Shown here: positions 36,041-47,300 of the stretch, in pieces
Layout of the letters: the number at the start of each line of letters is the position of its first letter
Numbering within the stretch: position 1 is the first letter of the stretch
Source of the DNA: Bacteroidales bacterium
Lineage (GTDB): Bacteria; Bacteroidota; Bacteroidia; Bacteroidales; F082
Direction: 5' to 3'
DNA: 64,000 bases
Assembly: GCA_024400305.1 (NCBI GenBank)
Contig: JAKSMX010000001.1
Coordinates: 62,001-126,000 of the forward strand
Position numbers and translations under genes: made by a program
Notes under the pieces: generated by a model
Seen by the model: only the letters and a program-made list of their open reading frames with translations
Database searches by the model: none
What the model was told of the DNA's origin: nothing

Positions 36041-36744
36041 CTGATTATTAGCAAGTTAATTTATAGAACAGCCCTAAAGTGGAAAGTTTGTAAAGTTCAT
36101 AAAGTAGAAAGTGGCTGGCGCATGACGGATGACAGCCTCATGTTTTCTCCTTGATGACTTTTCAAATTCGGACTTTCGAAAGTAATTGGGATTTTGAGAA
36201 ATTTGAGAAATTTTATCGAAAAAAATGTAACATTTTGATTTTTTCGGTACTATAAGAGTGAAAAAGAAAAGTAAAATATAAAAAATGAAAGATTTATGAT
36301 AGTACAATGTCCAGTCATTTTCACAAACGTCCGCAACGGGCTTGCGCTGAAAACCTTTGAGGTGAACGGCATTGACAATCTGTCAAAGCCGGTTATCAAT
36401 GAAGGCGTGGAAAGAAATGTCAAAAAAAATCAAATTTTTTTCTGCAAAAGACACGACCATTCTGATATTTTTTGTAATTTTGCACCTCAAAACAAGGATG
36501 AGGAAAAACAACATTAATCATACTTTCTTGTTCCGAAATATGATAATGATTTTTTTTGCATAAAGATCTGCAAGTCAAGGGGACAGCGGGTACAAAGGCT
36601 CCAATTCTCCATTGGGGTTTTATACAATCCTTCTCACACTGCTAAATGTCACTAACAATTTTTGCCCGCAGTCTCCCTTGACTTTTTGTTTTGAAAAAAT
36701 CATTTCACTGCCGTAGAAAATAAATTTCACTGAATCTGACGGAT
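36041..36744. other. Non-coding, AT-rich region beyond cassette B
   Basis: This 700-base stretch has no supported gene. It holds an inverted repeat GCTGTTC/GAACAGC (about 36004-36073, overlapping the B2 tail), an isolated TAATTTTG promoter-like box at 36475-36482 and a pair of ~20-base inverted repeats at 36572-36684. Together with the abrupt end of B2, it looks like scar tissue from insertion or deletion, but no transposase remnant could be recognised. Confidence 0.4.
36572..36684. repeat. 113-bp segment bounded by imperfect inverted repeats
   Basis: The left end AAGTCAAGGGGACAGCGGG (36572-36590) matches the reverse complement of the right end GCCCGCAGTCTCCCTTGACT (from 36664), with one gap and one mismatch. 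The interior has no open frame. A miniature transposable element or solo insertion-sequence end is possible. Confidence 0.5.
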
Positions 36745-38697
36745 TTATTCGGCGAACCGTTTCATCACAACGTAGGCCTCCTTGACACCAAGCTCGCCGG
36801 CCTTGCTCAGATCCTTCTTCGCCAGCTCGTTCTTACGAAGGAAAAGCAATGTCAAAGCCCTGTTGTAATACGCCTCGGCGAGATTCGAGTCATACTTTAT
36901 GGCCATTGTGTAGTCGTCGATCGCATGAGGATAGTCTTTCATCTGCAAATGTATGTTACCCAAATCGTACCAGAGATAGGCATTCCGTTTGTTTTTCGCC
37001 AACGCCGCTTCCAATGTGGCCGCTGACTCCTGATAATCAGGCTCGGCCTTCGAATAGTTGTAGGTTTTACCGCTCACCCTCTTCTGCGTGATATACACTG
37101 AATTGTCGAAGTTGTCGTCAACAAGCACCAATTCCGCCTTTGCGTAAAGCATGGCGGCAAGATTGATGCTCGCATAGACACCGAGCACCGGATCATCGAG
37201 CAACGAACGGAAGATGTCGGCCCCGCGCTGGTAATTGCTCACCTCCAGATTGTACAAGCCGGTCAGGAAATCGCGCAGCGAAGTGCTTTTCGCATGATTT
37301 ATCACCGAGTCGTTGATATTCGAGACGTGTCCGTCCTCTCTGACATCATTTATCACGTAGGCGAGGCTGCCGTTCAGGATTTCCGTTTCCGACAGCTGGC
37401 TCAACGTCGCGTCAACATGCGGGTTCTTGTCAGTCACGATGTTGACGACATAGCTTTTAAACGGCATGATGGTGACGTCGGCGAACTGTGTGTAGTTTCC
37501 GTGAGCGTCGCCGCTTACGAAATCCGACTCAAACTGTATGATTTTGTTGTAATCCTTTCCCGCATACTGTCTGTAAAGCGAATCGATGTTGGCGTCTTTC
37601 TCGCTGACGAACGCCATGATCTCCCTTGCGTGGTATCTGTCCGTCTCGGCGCCTTTCATGTCGTTTTTCTCAAACCGCACCGCCGCCCTGTTGACCCAGG
37701 CATCGATGAAGTCGGGGAACAAATCGATGACGGTGGTGAAATCCTCTTCGGCGGCGTCCCACATCTCAAGTTTATAATACAAGACACCTCTGTTGAAATA
37801 TCCGTAAATATTGCCCGGATTGATTTCTATTGTCTTGTTATACAACGCCATAGCGACATCATATTCGCCGAGTTCAGAATATATGATCGCCCTGTTGAAA
37901 TACGTCAGCGCATTACGTTGGTCGAGGTTGTTGACTTTTTCATAATCTTTCAACGCGGCTGTCGTGTCACCGAGATTGAGGTAGGCCACGGCTCTGTTGA
38001 AATAGATGAAAGGATTTTCCCTGTCCATCTTCAAGGCCTCGTTGAAATCCTTCATCGCCAGCTCATAGTTCTCGCGCTCAATCTCAATCATTCCGCGGCG
38101 TATGACTGCCTCCACATTGAAGAAATCATTATAGACAGCGAGATTGAGATCCTGAACGGCTCCGTCGAGGTCTTCGATATATCTTTTAGCGATACCTCTG
38201 GAAATCAATGCGTTGGAATTATCCGGATTGATAATCAAAGCCGTGTCGAATTCCGCTATGGCTGCTTTGTAATCGTTCAGATGCATGAGCGTGGAGCCAT
38301 AGGCGAGATGAAGTTCCTCGTTATACGGATCCATGGTTATCGCATAACGGAAATCATCCATCGCCGATGAATAATTCGACAGGTTGTCATTCGCAATGCC
38401 TCGGTATTGATATGCTCTGACGTAAAGAGGATGAAGCTCAATGGTTCTCGTGAAATCCTCAATCGCACCGCTGAAATCGGAGAGGCTGTATTTCGCGATG
38501 CCGCGAAGGAAATATCCCTCGAAATCATTGGGTTTCGCGAGGATTGCGATGTTGAAATTCTGTATCGCATCAGAATACTGCTGGTTCGACAGGTCGATTC
38601 TTCCCATAAGGATATAATGCCTGTGGTTATATTGAGCCTTGGCTTCTTGCATCGGAATCAACGCCGTCAACAGCAGAATTGCAATGAATCTTTTCAT
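36745..38697 (-). CDS. Exported tetratricopeptide-repeat protein
   Basis: The 650 residues have a signal peptide ending PMQEAKAQ. About ten consecutive TPR units follow (for example NALTYFNRAIIYSELGEYDVAMALYNKTIEINPGN), then a non-TPR middle and two more TPRs at the C-terminus (AYLWYDLGNIHLQMKDYPHAIDDYTMAIKYD). TPR arrays mediate protein-protein contact; the partner is unknown. Its ATG overlaps the stop of the LytTR gene by four bases, so the two are translationally coupled. Confidence 0.9.
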   Translation of the reverse strand: MKRFIAILLLTALIPMQEAKAQYNHRHYILMGRIDLSNQQYSDAIQNFNIAILAKPNDFEGYFLRGIAKYSLSDFSGAIEDFTRTIELHPLYVRAYQYRGIANDNLSNYSSAMDDFRYAITMDPYNEELHLAYGSTLMHLNDYKAAIAEFDTALIINPDNSNALISRGIAKRYIEDLDGAVQDLNLAVYNDFFNVEAVIRRGMIEIERENYELAMKDFNEALKMDRENPFIYFNRAVAYLNLGDTTAALKDYEKVNNLDQRNALTYFNRAIIYSELGEYDVAMALYNKTIEINPGNIYGYFNRGVLYYKLEMWDAAEEDFTTVIDLFPDFIDAWVNRAAVRFEKNDMKGAETDRYHAREIMAFVSEKDANIDSLYRQYAGKDYNKIIQFESDFVSGDAHGNYTQFADVTIMPFKSYVVNIVTDKNPHVDATLSQLSETEILNGSLAYVINDVREDGHVSNINDSVINHAKSTSLRDFLTGLYNLEVSNYQRGADIFRSLLDDPVLGVYASINLAAMLYAKAELVLVDDNFDNSVYITQKRVSGKTYNYSKAEPDYQESAATLEAALAKNKRNAYLWYDLGNIHLQMKDYPHAIDDYTMAIKYDSNLAEAYYNRALTLLFLRKNELAKKDLSKAGELGVKEAYVVMKRFAE

Positions 38698-39611
38698 CTT
38701 AAATTGTCTTGACCGGAATATTTCATGAAAGCCTCAATGATTGAATCGTAATAAGTCTTTGTCAACGTCACGTCTTTGATGCTTGTAGTGTCGAACTCAA
38801 GGCTCAACTCGTCTTTGTCATGTTTTATTGACGAGACGTGAACAAGATTTATCATATATGAACGGTGACAGCGGCGCAGAGGCGTGTTCAGCATGTCCTC
38901 CTCAACGTTTTTTAGTTTGTTCCTGAGCAGGTAATCGGACACTCCGTCGTTGCCTACATACTTGATATGCACATAGTTGTCGGCGGCCACGATGTAAAGT
39001 ATGTTTTCGAGCGCGGTCGAGAAGCGTATTTCGCCCCTTTCGTCCTTGAACTGAATTATCCTGCCCGCGGGTTTGCTTTCGATTTCGATGACCTTTCTCC
39101 GGAGGTCTTCATTGCTGAGAAACAAAAGCGCAATGGTGTATGGAATCAGGAGCATCCATATCGTGTTGACGGCGGCTTTTCTGAAAATGTCAAAAAGCGC
39201 CACCCACAATGTCGTATTCGGCGTGTTGGCCAGATAATTCTCCACGAAACCGACCTTATATGCGATGAAGACGTAAAAAGCGGCGAGCATGAACGACTCG
39301 AAGACAATCCAGAAGATGTATTCAGTATATCCGATTTGTATTTTCCTGACGAAATAATGCATTGCCAGACGGCTCAGCGAAATCACCACCATCCCGACGA
39401 CAACCATCAGCGACGAGTACATGAAGTAATTGGTGCTGTTGCCGTTAGGGATCCAATTCTCCGAATTGAACGGCCTGAAAATATTGATGAAAACGAGGGA
39501 ATAAACCGTCGTGAAGAAAATCATTCTTACGACGTTACGGCGTTCAAGGAAATAAGACGGGAGGTCTTTGTTTCCGAAGAGTCTGAAGTTGTATTTATTC
39601 TTTCTTTCCAC
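38694..39611 (-). CDS. Membrane-anchored LytTR-family transcriptional regulator
   Basis: The 305 residues have four predicted membrane helices in residues 25-165 and a C-terminal LytTR DNA-binding domain (PF04397). The latter shows the typical ENILYIVAADNYVHIKYV, LLRNKLKNVEEDM and PLRRCHRSYMINLVHV blocks. The architecture suggests a one-component sensor acting at the membrane. It is translationally coupled to the exported TPR protein, which may form its signal-input partner (inference). Confidence 0.9.
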   Translation of the reverse strand: MERKNKYNFRLFGNKDLPSYFLERRNVVRMIFFTTVYSLVFINIFRPFNSENWIPNGNSTNYFMYSSLMVVVGMVVISLSRLAMHYFVRKIQIGYTEYIFWIVFESFMLAAFYVFIAYKVGFVENYLANTPNTTLWVALFDIFRKAAVNTIWMLLIPYTIALLFLSNEDLRRKVIEIESKPAGRIIQFKDERGEIRFSTALENILYIVAADNYVHIKYVGNDGVSDYLLRNKLKNVEEDMLNTPLRRCHRSYMINLVHVSSIKHDKDELSLEFDTTSIKDVTLTKTYYDSIIEAFMKYSGQDNLR

Positions 39612-39646
39612 GTAATCAACAAATTACAAGCATTGATAAAACTGCG

Positions 39647-39654
39647 CAAAAATA
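39647..39654 (-). promoter_or_regulatory. Promoter -7 box (TATTTTTG) of the LytTR-TPR operon
   Basis: The minus strand reads TATTTTTG followed by GCGC, about 36 bases upstream of the LytTR start. The box overlaps the T tail of the preceding tonB terminator. Confidence 0.5.
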
Positions 39655-39686
39655 ACAAAAAAAAGAGACATTCAGCATGTCTCTTT
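39655..39686 (-). terminator. Rho-independent terminator of tonB
   Basis: AAAGAGACA (39662-39670) and TGTCTCTTT (39678-39686) form a 9-bp stem around a 7-base loop. On the minus strand it is followed by a long T run. It starts 22 bases after the tonB stop. Confidence 0.85.
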
Positions 39687-39707
39687 CATATTTTTCTGCA
39701 TCAGATC

Positions 39708-40394
39708 TTACTGAAGTTTGAAAACGATAGGCACCATGTACTGCACACGGACCGGTGCGCCACGCTGCTTGCCTGGTTTCCATTTAGGCATTGACTGGAC
39801 GACGCGCACAGCCTCTTCGTCGCAGCCGCCGCCGATACCGCGGAGCACCTGAACTTTTGAGATCGATCCGTCAGGCTCGACAACGAACTGTACGAAAACC
39901 TTGCCTTGGATGTCGCTTTCGCGGGCCATCATCGGGTATTTGATGTTCTTGCCGATATATTCAAGGAGCTTTGCCGTTCCGCCGGGGAACTCAGGCATCT
40001 CTTCCACTACCTTGAAGATTTCAGCTTCGACGATTTCTTCTTCTTCCATTGCAGGGGCCTCATAGGTGTATTCTTCGATGACTTCGTCCTGCGAGACTTC
40101 GGCGTTAAGGTCGAGGTCGTCTTCAACCTCCACGTCGTCTTCAACGATTTCAATCTTTGTCACCTGAGGTTTTGGTGCCTCGGTCTGAGGTTTCGGCTGT
40201 TCCTGTTTTGTGATTTCAACCATTTCTTCCTCAATGACTTCTGTTGTTCTTTCAAAGATTTCAGCCACTTGCTTGTCATAGCTCTTGTATTCAAATACGC
40301 GCCAGACGATAAACAGTGAAACTACTAATCCGATAAGGGTGAACGTCAACTTCTTGCCGTCCAGATCCGCTTTAGGTGATTTCTTTATTTCCAT
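39708..40394 (-). CDS. tonB: Energy transducer TonB
   Basis: The 228-residue protein has one N-terminal membrane helix (LTFTLIGLVVSLFIVWRVF), a Glu/Pro-rich periplasmic linker (KQEQPKPQTEAPKPQVTK), and a C-terminal TonB domain (VFVQFVVEPDGSISKVQVLRG; SMPKWKPGKQRGAPVRVQYMVPIVF). It transmits proton-motive energy from ExbB/ExbD to outer-membrane receptors. No exbBD lie next to it here. A related GCTATCTTCG box (40429-40436) may be a variant promoter core. Confidence 0.95.
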   Translation of the reverse strand: MEIKKSPKADLDGKKLTFTLIGLVVSLFIVWRVFEYKSYDKQVAEIFERTTEVIEEEMVEITKQEQPKPQTEAPKPQVTKIEIVEDDVEVEDDLDLNAEVSQDEVIEEYTYEAPAMEEEEIVEAEIFKVVEEMPEFPGGTAKLLEYIGKNIKYPMMARESDIQGKVFVQFVVEPDGSISKVQVLRGIGGGCDEEAVRVVQSMPKWKPGKQRGAPVRVQYMVPIVFKLQ

Positions 40395-40447
40395 ATTTTT
40401 TAACTTTTATTCTGTTATAAAAACGCTGCGAAGATAGCAAATTTTAT

Positions 40448-40861
40448 TTAATCGCAAGTCAATTTTTTCAACTTTTTTTTATATATCATTCTAAAGATGA
40501 AAACTCCTAATAAACAACCGATTACATCTGCAAGAAAGTCATATATGCTCCCGCTTCTGCGCAATGCCGGTATCTTTTGCAGCAATTCCGTCGCTCCGCC
40601 GTATGCCATTGACAGCAGAAATGACAGCCACAGCAATCTCTTCCCGAACGACTTTTCATCTTGGCAATATTTTTCCCTGTATCCGAAGGGTATCAGGAAT
40701 GCCAGCGACCCGAACATTATAAGGTGGACGATTTTGTCGGGGCTGAGCCATTGCCAGAATGACTTAACCGTTGGAAAACAAGGCCCCGGCATTGTCGTCA
40801 GTATCAATATTATGACACCGCAAACCAGGCCGGGGCAGGTATTTCTTGTGATGCGCATCAA
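40448..40861 (-). CDS. VanZ-like membrane protein
   Basis: The 137-residue protein has four hydrophobic segments and the VanZ-family pattern (PF04892): DKIVHLIMFGSLAFLIPFG, YGGATELLQ and the closing SIYDFLADVIGCLLGVFIF. VanZ-like proteins affect glycopeptide sensitivity in some species, but most chromosomal members have no known role. It starts 3 bases after the gcvH stop and is co-transcribed with it. Confidence 0.85.
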   Translation of the reverse strand: MMRITRNTCPGLVCGVIILILTTMPGPCFPTVKSFWQWLSPDKIVHLIMFGSLAFLIPFGYREKYCQDEKSFGKRLLWLSFLLSMAYGGATELLQKIPALRRSGSIYDFLADVIGCLLGVFIFRMIYKKKLKKLTCD

Positions 40862-40864
40862 GGA

Positions 40865-41242
40865 TTAGCCGATGAGAGCTTTGTAAGCTTCGGCGTCGAG
40901 AAGACCTTCAACGTCAGCTGCGTTGTTGACTTCAATCTTGATCATCCAGCCTTCGCCGTATGGGTCTTTGTTGACCAATTCAGGAGCGTCAGCAAGCGCC
41001 TCGTTGAATTCGACGACCTTGCCAGCGACCGGCAGGAAAAGTTCTGATGATGTCTTGACAGCCTCGACTGTGCCGAATGTCTCTTCAGCTTCGAGTGTTT
41101 CGTCAACTGTATCAACGTCAACGAAAACAATGTCACCTAATTCATGCTGTGCATAGTCTGTAATGCCGACGTATGCTGTTTCACCTTCCAAACGGATCCA
41201 TTCGTGATCCTTTGTGTACTTTAAATTTGATGGAGTATTCAT
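40865..41242 (-). CDS. gcvH: Glycine cleavage system H protein
   Basis: This 125-residue lipoyl carrier shuttles the aminomethyl group between the P and T proteins of the glycine cleavage complex. It shows [21 protein letters not shown] at the start, [15 protein letters not shown], and the lipoylation lysine in [14 protein letters not shown]. gcvT and gcvP are not nearby, so the system must be completed elsewhere or H used only as a lipoyl carrier. It has one of the clearest promoters in the window. Confidence 0.95.
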   Translation of the reverse strand: MNTPSNLKYTKDHEWIRLEGETAYVGITDYAQHELGDIVFVDVDTVDETLEAEETFGTVEAVKTSSELFLPVAGKVVEFNEALADAPELVNKDPYGEGWMIKIEVNNAADVEGLLDAEAYKALIG

Positions 41243-41274
41243 ATTTTTTATAAAAAATTATTTTTTTCACGCTG

Positions 41275-41307
41275 CAAAATTACAACTTTTATCTTATCAT
41301 TTTCAAA
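41275..41307 (-). promoter_or_regulatory. Promoter of gcvH-vanZ (TTTG, 21-bp spacer, TAATTTTG)
   Basis: On the minus strand TTTG (41307-41304) and TAATTTTG (41282-41275) are separated by 21 bases, a near-canonical -33/-7 pair, about 33 bases upstream of the gcvH ATG. Confidence 0.65.
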
Positions 41308-41322
41308 TATCTGAAAATATTT

Positions 41323-44300
41323 TTATTGCGTCAGGCTGAACCTCAAAGTAACGCCCGCATAGACGTTGGTTGTCTTGTAGGAATTGGCTACGAAAGGATC
41401 AGACATGTCGTATTTGAAGAACGCCTGCGACGAAAGCCTCTGGCTGAAATTGTAGTCAGCGGTCAGATAAACGTTTACTTTGTTCTGGCCGGAAGAAATC
41501 TGGCTGTAGTTCTCGTCAATGCTGCGTAAGGTTGTCTTGTCTCTTCTGAATCCGATATCGAGTTTCAAAGTGAGGTCGTTCTTGACTTTCCGGGTGGAAG
41601 CGCCGTCCAATGCCGCTATCGTGAAGCCCAGGTCCTTGAATGTGTATCCGCATCCAATGACGATTTCACGTCCTTCAACCTCGGTCACCTGGTTGTTGCT
41701 GTACGACAATGTGAGCGTCCTCGACTTCTTGTATTCGAATTTCGGGGCGAAGCTGTTGTTCAACGCCATCGTGACTCCGATAAGCGGCGCGTACTGCTCG
41801 GTCAATGTAATCTGCGACATGTCGTACTGCGGAATCCTGATGTTGGTGCCTTCAAACATTGACATGGAATTATCAGCATCATAATTGACATTAGATCCCC
41901 ATGTTGAAATGTTATACGTTGACTTGTATGAATGTGAGATATTTACAGTCTTGAACACTTTCTTGATTGCAGGAATCTTTGTGAGACCAGTGAAATTCAA
42001 CGTCCAGTTCGGCAATGCGAATTTCCTGAAGAGCTCAAGCGAGACCTTCGAGCCGTTTTCCCCCGAATATGCGCCGAGGAAAGAATACGTCAGAACTTCC
42101 TGCGATGTCGAGCCGTATCCCAACGGGAAATAGCCGTGTCCGATGCTGTCATAGACCATCGGCCTGCCCATCTCCACCCATTTCGGGTTGTCTTCGGCGA
42201 GACGCAATGCCACGTCCTGACGATTCGCCAACATGTTGTCGAACAGAGCGTTTCCGTTTGAGAACGATGTCGAAGCCATCAGATACGAGATGCTGTAGTT
42301 GCCGGTGTTTGTCGGGGTGTAGAACTGGAACTGCCCCGCCATGTCAGCGCGGAAATATTCCTGGAAGTTCTCGGCGTAAGTCCTGTTGCCTGTCACCTCG
42401 ATCTTGATGTCGGTGTAAGGTTCGAGTTGCACCTTATAATTATATTGGTCGCTCTTCTTCTCCGAATACGGTGAGTTGAACGTCGAGTCGGTGCTGAGCC
42501 ATCCGTTGGCGATAGACCGGTTCATGATGTCGCCGTTCTGTCCGGCGATGAAAGCGAACCCAGGAGCCTGCGAGCCTGATGTCATCCCGAAGAAGTCGGG
42601 CGACTGCATGAAGCCCGGCAGCGTGGTGCCTGCGCTTTGCGAATAGCTGAACGTCACCTTTTTGACCATGCAGATGATATGAAGCGCGGCGTCACCGACC
42701 GCCTTGCCTGTATTTGGCCTTTCTTTCTTGACGACAGTGTCGTTCTTTGGCTTCTCATCTTCCTTTTTCGGCTTTGAATTTTTATTATTGGTACGCTTCG
42801 GCGAGAGTGCCTTCTTTAAATAAGGTATCTTGTTGTAAAGTTTTGACAGATCGGCGCTTGCGGAAAGCTGGACGCTGTTGTCGTTCTGTATGGTGTTGCC
42901 GAGACGTTTCTGCAAGGCGTGTGAATTGGCCGTCCAGCGGTAGTTGCCTGCATAATTGAACGTGGAGCCGAGCCAGTCGCAGAAAGGCAGCTTGTTGACC
43001 GGGATGTTGTAACTCACCTTCATGTTTTGGGTGAAATTATCCATGGAACCGAGTTTGGCGAGTTCCCTGTTGATGGTGTCGCGGTTCAGCCTCCATTCTT
43101 CGCTGTCTTTTTCAGGATTTCCGGCGGGTTCGTAGATATACGCATTGGCCGTGGAGTGATACGTGAAATTCAGTCCCTTCGAGATGTCCCAGCGGAAGTC
43201 GTAGTTGCGCGACCAATCCCAGTCTTTGGCGATTGTCGGCCTGATAATCAACAGGCCTGATGACTTGTTACGCATCTTCTGTTCCTGGAACGTCCTGAAC
43301 ATTTCAGTATTGAAGCTGAAGCTCTTGGGCATATAATACAAGTTGAAGTCCTTGATGAGCGCAAGATGTTTGGACTGCGCCCATTTTGCTTTCGCGAAAG
43401 GCTCCCACGGTTTCGAGTTGGTCGTGTATGCGTAGCCCAATCCGCCGCGGTGTGAAGTCTGCGAGTTGTTCTCGTAATCAGGTGTGGTGTGTTCCTGGTT
43501 GGTGTATGCATACGACGCGCTCAGGTTCTCGACGTCCCAGAAATGCGGTTTCTTGCTGCCGACACGGTTCTTCTTCAAGTTGTTGACGTTGAAGTTCGTC
43601 TGAGATGTCACGTCACGCACCATTGAGTTGAGCGAATCTTTGCCGTCGTTGTCAAGGTTGTTCAAGGCGGTCTTGAGTTTCACGTCCGGGTCGAGGGCGT
43701 TGTATTCAGGGGTGAGTGTCGTCTGGTTCTTGTCGAAATGCACCGGCACCGACATCCCCGACTTCTGCGGGGCCATGAATTTGCCGAGGTCGATGTCTGC
43801 CGAGACACTGTAATATCCCGACGACTGCATCTGGTTCTGTGTCACCTTGGTCTCAAGAGACCCGTATCCGGCCGACTGATACGTCCCCGCCACTGTCACG
43901 CGTCCGAGGTCGGCGAGTTGCACCTCCGCACGTCCCGTGGCAGCGACACCGCCGTTGTTGTTAAGGTCGGTCATCCTCAACTCATTGACCCACAAGATGA
44001 CGCTCTTGTCTTCGGCGACTTCGCCGTCACGTTTCGGATTCCTGATACCTATCATCATCGAACGCACCTCGCTGATGGTCGGATTACCCAACACCTTCAC
44101 GTAGTTCTTCCCGTCCATCTCGGTGTAGAGACGGTTCACCTTCACCTCCTTGTTGCCGTTGGCGATGGCTTCGTTTCTGTTCACCTTCACCTTTATTATC
44201 TCATCGAAAACAATCTCGAAGTTGTTCTCTTCCGGCCATATCCCATATTCATCGGTGACCGACGCGCCCCAAGGCGTTATCTTCAGCGGCACCTCGTATT

Positions 44301-47300
44301 CGTAGTAGTTGTCGGTCAGGTCGGAGCCGAACCTGATGAAAGCCGAGACCTCGTAGTCTCTCACGTCTTCGCTGAAGTTCATGCTCTCGGCATGTACGAA
44401 CATCTTCAGTTTCTTGTAATATCTGAAATCGAATTCGGTTGTCTTATAGACAGCGCGCGCGTCGCCGTCAACGAGGTTCTTTACCGACATCTGAAGTGCC
44501 TGTTCGTTTTGTTTCACTGTGGTCGTCAGACCTGTGTAAACCTCCTGCTGCACTCCCGGCGGGATGCAGTAAGGCACCGGAGTGCGGCTGCTGTTCTCCT
44601 CGATGTTCACGGCCGACATCTCGAACGTTGTGTGGTTCGACTGGTCGCCGGGCTGGTATTCGCCCGGAGCCATGATTGCGTTGGTGTAAGTGCGCCATTC
44701 GCCTCTCACAAGGTCGAGGGTGGCGAAACGCAACACGATGTCATTCTTGAATCCCTTGAGGAACATCCTCATGAATCTGATTGAGTTGAAGCCTTCGATG
44801 TTACCGACCACCTTGTCAGGTTCCCTTATCGGGATGCGGAACTGATACCATTTCACTCTCTTCGTCTCGCCGTTGACGGTGCGCACATTCACTTCCTGGA
44901 TGTCGGCGATGCGGTTCTGCCCGGTCATGGTCATCTTCGCAGGGTCGAGATCGATGACATATTGGTAATAATTTTCAGATTCACTCAAAGTGTTATCCTT
45001 ATTAATATCCTCCACATCAGGCAGCGTGCTGTTGTTGGTGGTGTAGCTGCCGGAGGTTTGCGTCTCCGAAGGCGAGTTGCCTTCGTTGCCGTTGTATTTC
45101 TTATAGCGTTCAAGGATTCCTGCATTCGCATTGTCGTAATCATCACCTCTGAAATAATGATAGTCATCAGACGAAGGGTCTTCATTCAGTTTGGCGAACG
45201 CCTCCGGACTCAGCCTCTGCTGCATCTTGGCGAGGAAGTCGGCATGGAACGAACGCTCATCGGAATCCGAGAGACCGTCGTAGCCTACATCCTGATACTG
45301 ACGTGAGTCGGGGTTGTTGTCGAACGACTCCACGAGAGCCTGCAGCGACGGCACGCGGCCCCAGATCGTGGTGTCAACATTGACCACATCCGACGTTGTA
45401 GGGAACCCGTTCTCATACGACTTGCGGCCGTCACGCAAAATATCTTCGGAGACATCACCCAAGTTGAAATACAGTCTGCCGGTGTTCGTCTGATCCATGG
45501 TGTCGTAATACGGGTCCATCATCCAGAACTCGATGTATTCCACATTGGTCGAGTTGAAATCCGACGACTCGATGGCACGCATCATGCCGCCCCATCTGTC
45601 CTCCGGGTTGGTGAAGGTGCCGTCCTCGTTGACATTCTCCGTGTCAAAGTTGTACGCGCCGCGTTCTTTAGGATAATACGCAAGGTTGAGCACCGACATG
45701 TTGGTCGCCGTTCCGGATTCAATGTCGCGGTTGGGATATATTTCGGTCAGAAGCACCTGACGCACACGGTTGTCGGAGAGCTCGTCGTTGGTGATGTTCT
45801 TCGGCAGCAACGTCCCGTATCTGTCGTAGAACACCGACTGGTCGATGATATACCATGAAAGTCTGGCTCGGTTGAAGCCGTTTTCAATACCTATGACATC
45901 GCCTTCAGGGAACAGTCCCTGCTGGTGCTGCGGCGTGCTGGCGAGATGCCAGTAATGCCACTGGCGCAGGTCGATGGTTGACTTCGCGCCTTCAAAGTCG
46001 TCGATGTACGACGTGCCGACGTTCTGGCCTGCGTTCTTGTTTATGCCTTGGATGAACTGCGCGAACTCGCCGTAGAGCGTGATTCTCGACTTTGTGCTTG
46101 TCTCATAAAGCGGCAGCTTGTCAAGCACGTCTGTAAGCCATTGTGATTCAGTCTGATAATTGACATCGAAGCCGTAAATCGTATTGGAGATCGGTTCATC
46201 GCTGTAGTTGACTTTCGTCGTGTATGACCTTTCCGAAAGGTGAAGGATCGTACCTCCGAGGATGAAATTCGGGTCGAATTCATGTTCCACACGCACGCCC
46301 AGGTAATTCTTGCGCATCGTCGAAAGCGAGGTGTTGTTTTCCAAAGACACATTGATTGCTGCGCCGGAGTTGAGCAGGGCCTCGTTGAGGATCGTGACGC
46401 GGCCGAGGGTGTAGTCAACGGTGTAATCGACGTTCTCGACCAACGGCATCCCGCCCGCGGTGACAGTCACCGAACCAGGCTCGACATTAAGTGCGTTAAG
46501 ATTGATTTCCGCACCAGACGAAGAGGTGTAAGAACCCTCCATGCGGAATTTGTTCTTTTCGGAATATTGTTTCGCCATCACTTTCGTGGTTCTGTAAAGT
46601 GAATCGAAAGCGTATTTCTCGGCGAGCGCCGGGTCGTCGGCGAAAATCTCCCTGATTCTGCTGCCGAACGGCTCCAGGACAGTGAAATAGATTCGTCCCG
46701 TCGCCGCGTTGATGGTGCCACCGCTCGTGGTGGCTCCGTTGATGAAGTCGAACATTCCGTCGCCGCCATCGACAGGGTTGTTCTGGTTGTTCAAACGGTC
46801 CATGCCCATAAGGTTCAGAAGCGACCTGCCTTTCACATCATTTTTCGCGTCGGCGAAATAACCCGTCGAGACACCATTGACGTTTCCGAGGTAAAGGATG
46901 TTCATCACGAAGTTGCTTGCACCGATCTGATAAGCCCTCATGTTATAGACGTTCTTCATCATAAGGTCCCACATAGGCATCCTCGTGTTGATGGTCGTGG
47001 CCTTCAACAGCTTCGCGACAAGCATCTTAGGCTCGGTGATGCCCTGGTCGGAGAACTCACCGACCTGGAAGACGCCTTCCTGACCGATGACGGTATATTG
47101 ATACGCCACGGCGAGCGACTGATTGCTGTTGAGCATGATATTCAACGTGATGAAACCCAATTTCGGGTTGTAGGAATATTCTGAAGCCGACAGCTTCCTC
47201 GCCTTCTGGATCTTCTCGAAATCAAGGCCTGAAGTGTAACCTTGTAAGGTGAGGTATGAAGTGACCGTGTTCAAATCCCTGATCCGGACGGTATCCATGT

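Noticed and set aside
36296-36517. 73-codon frame near the isolated promoter box
   Set aside because: The promoter box lies near its 3' end, and the frame has no recognisable features.
46240-46602. Plus-strand frames inside sprA
   Set aside because: All long frames opposite sprA are shadows of its regular codon pattern.
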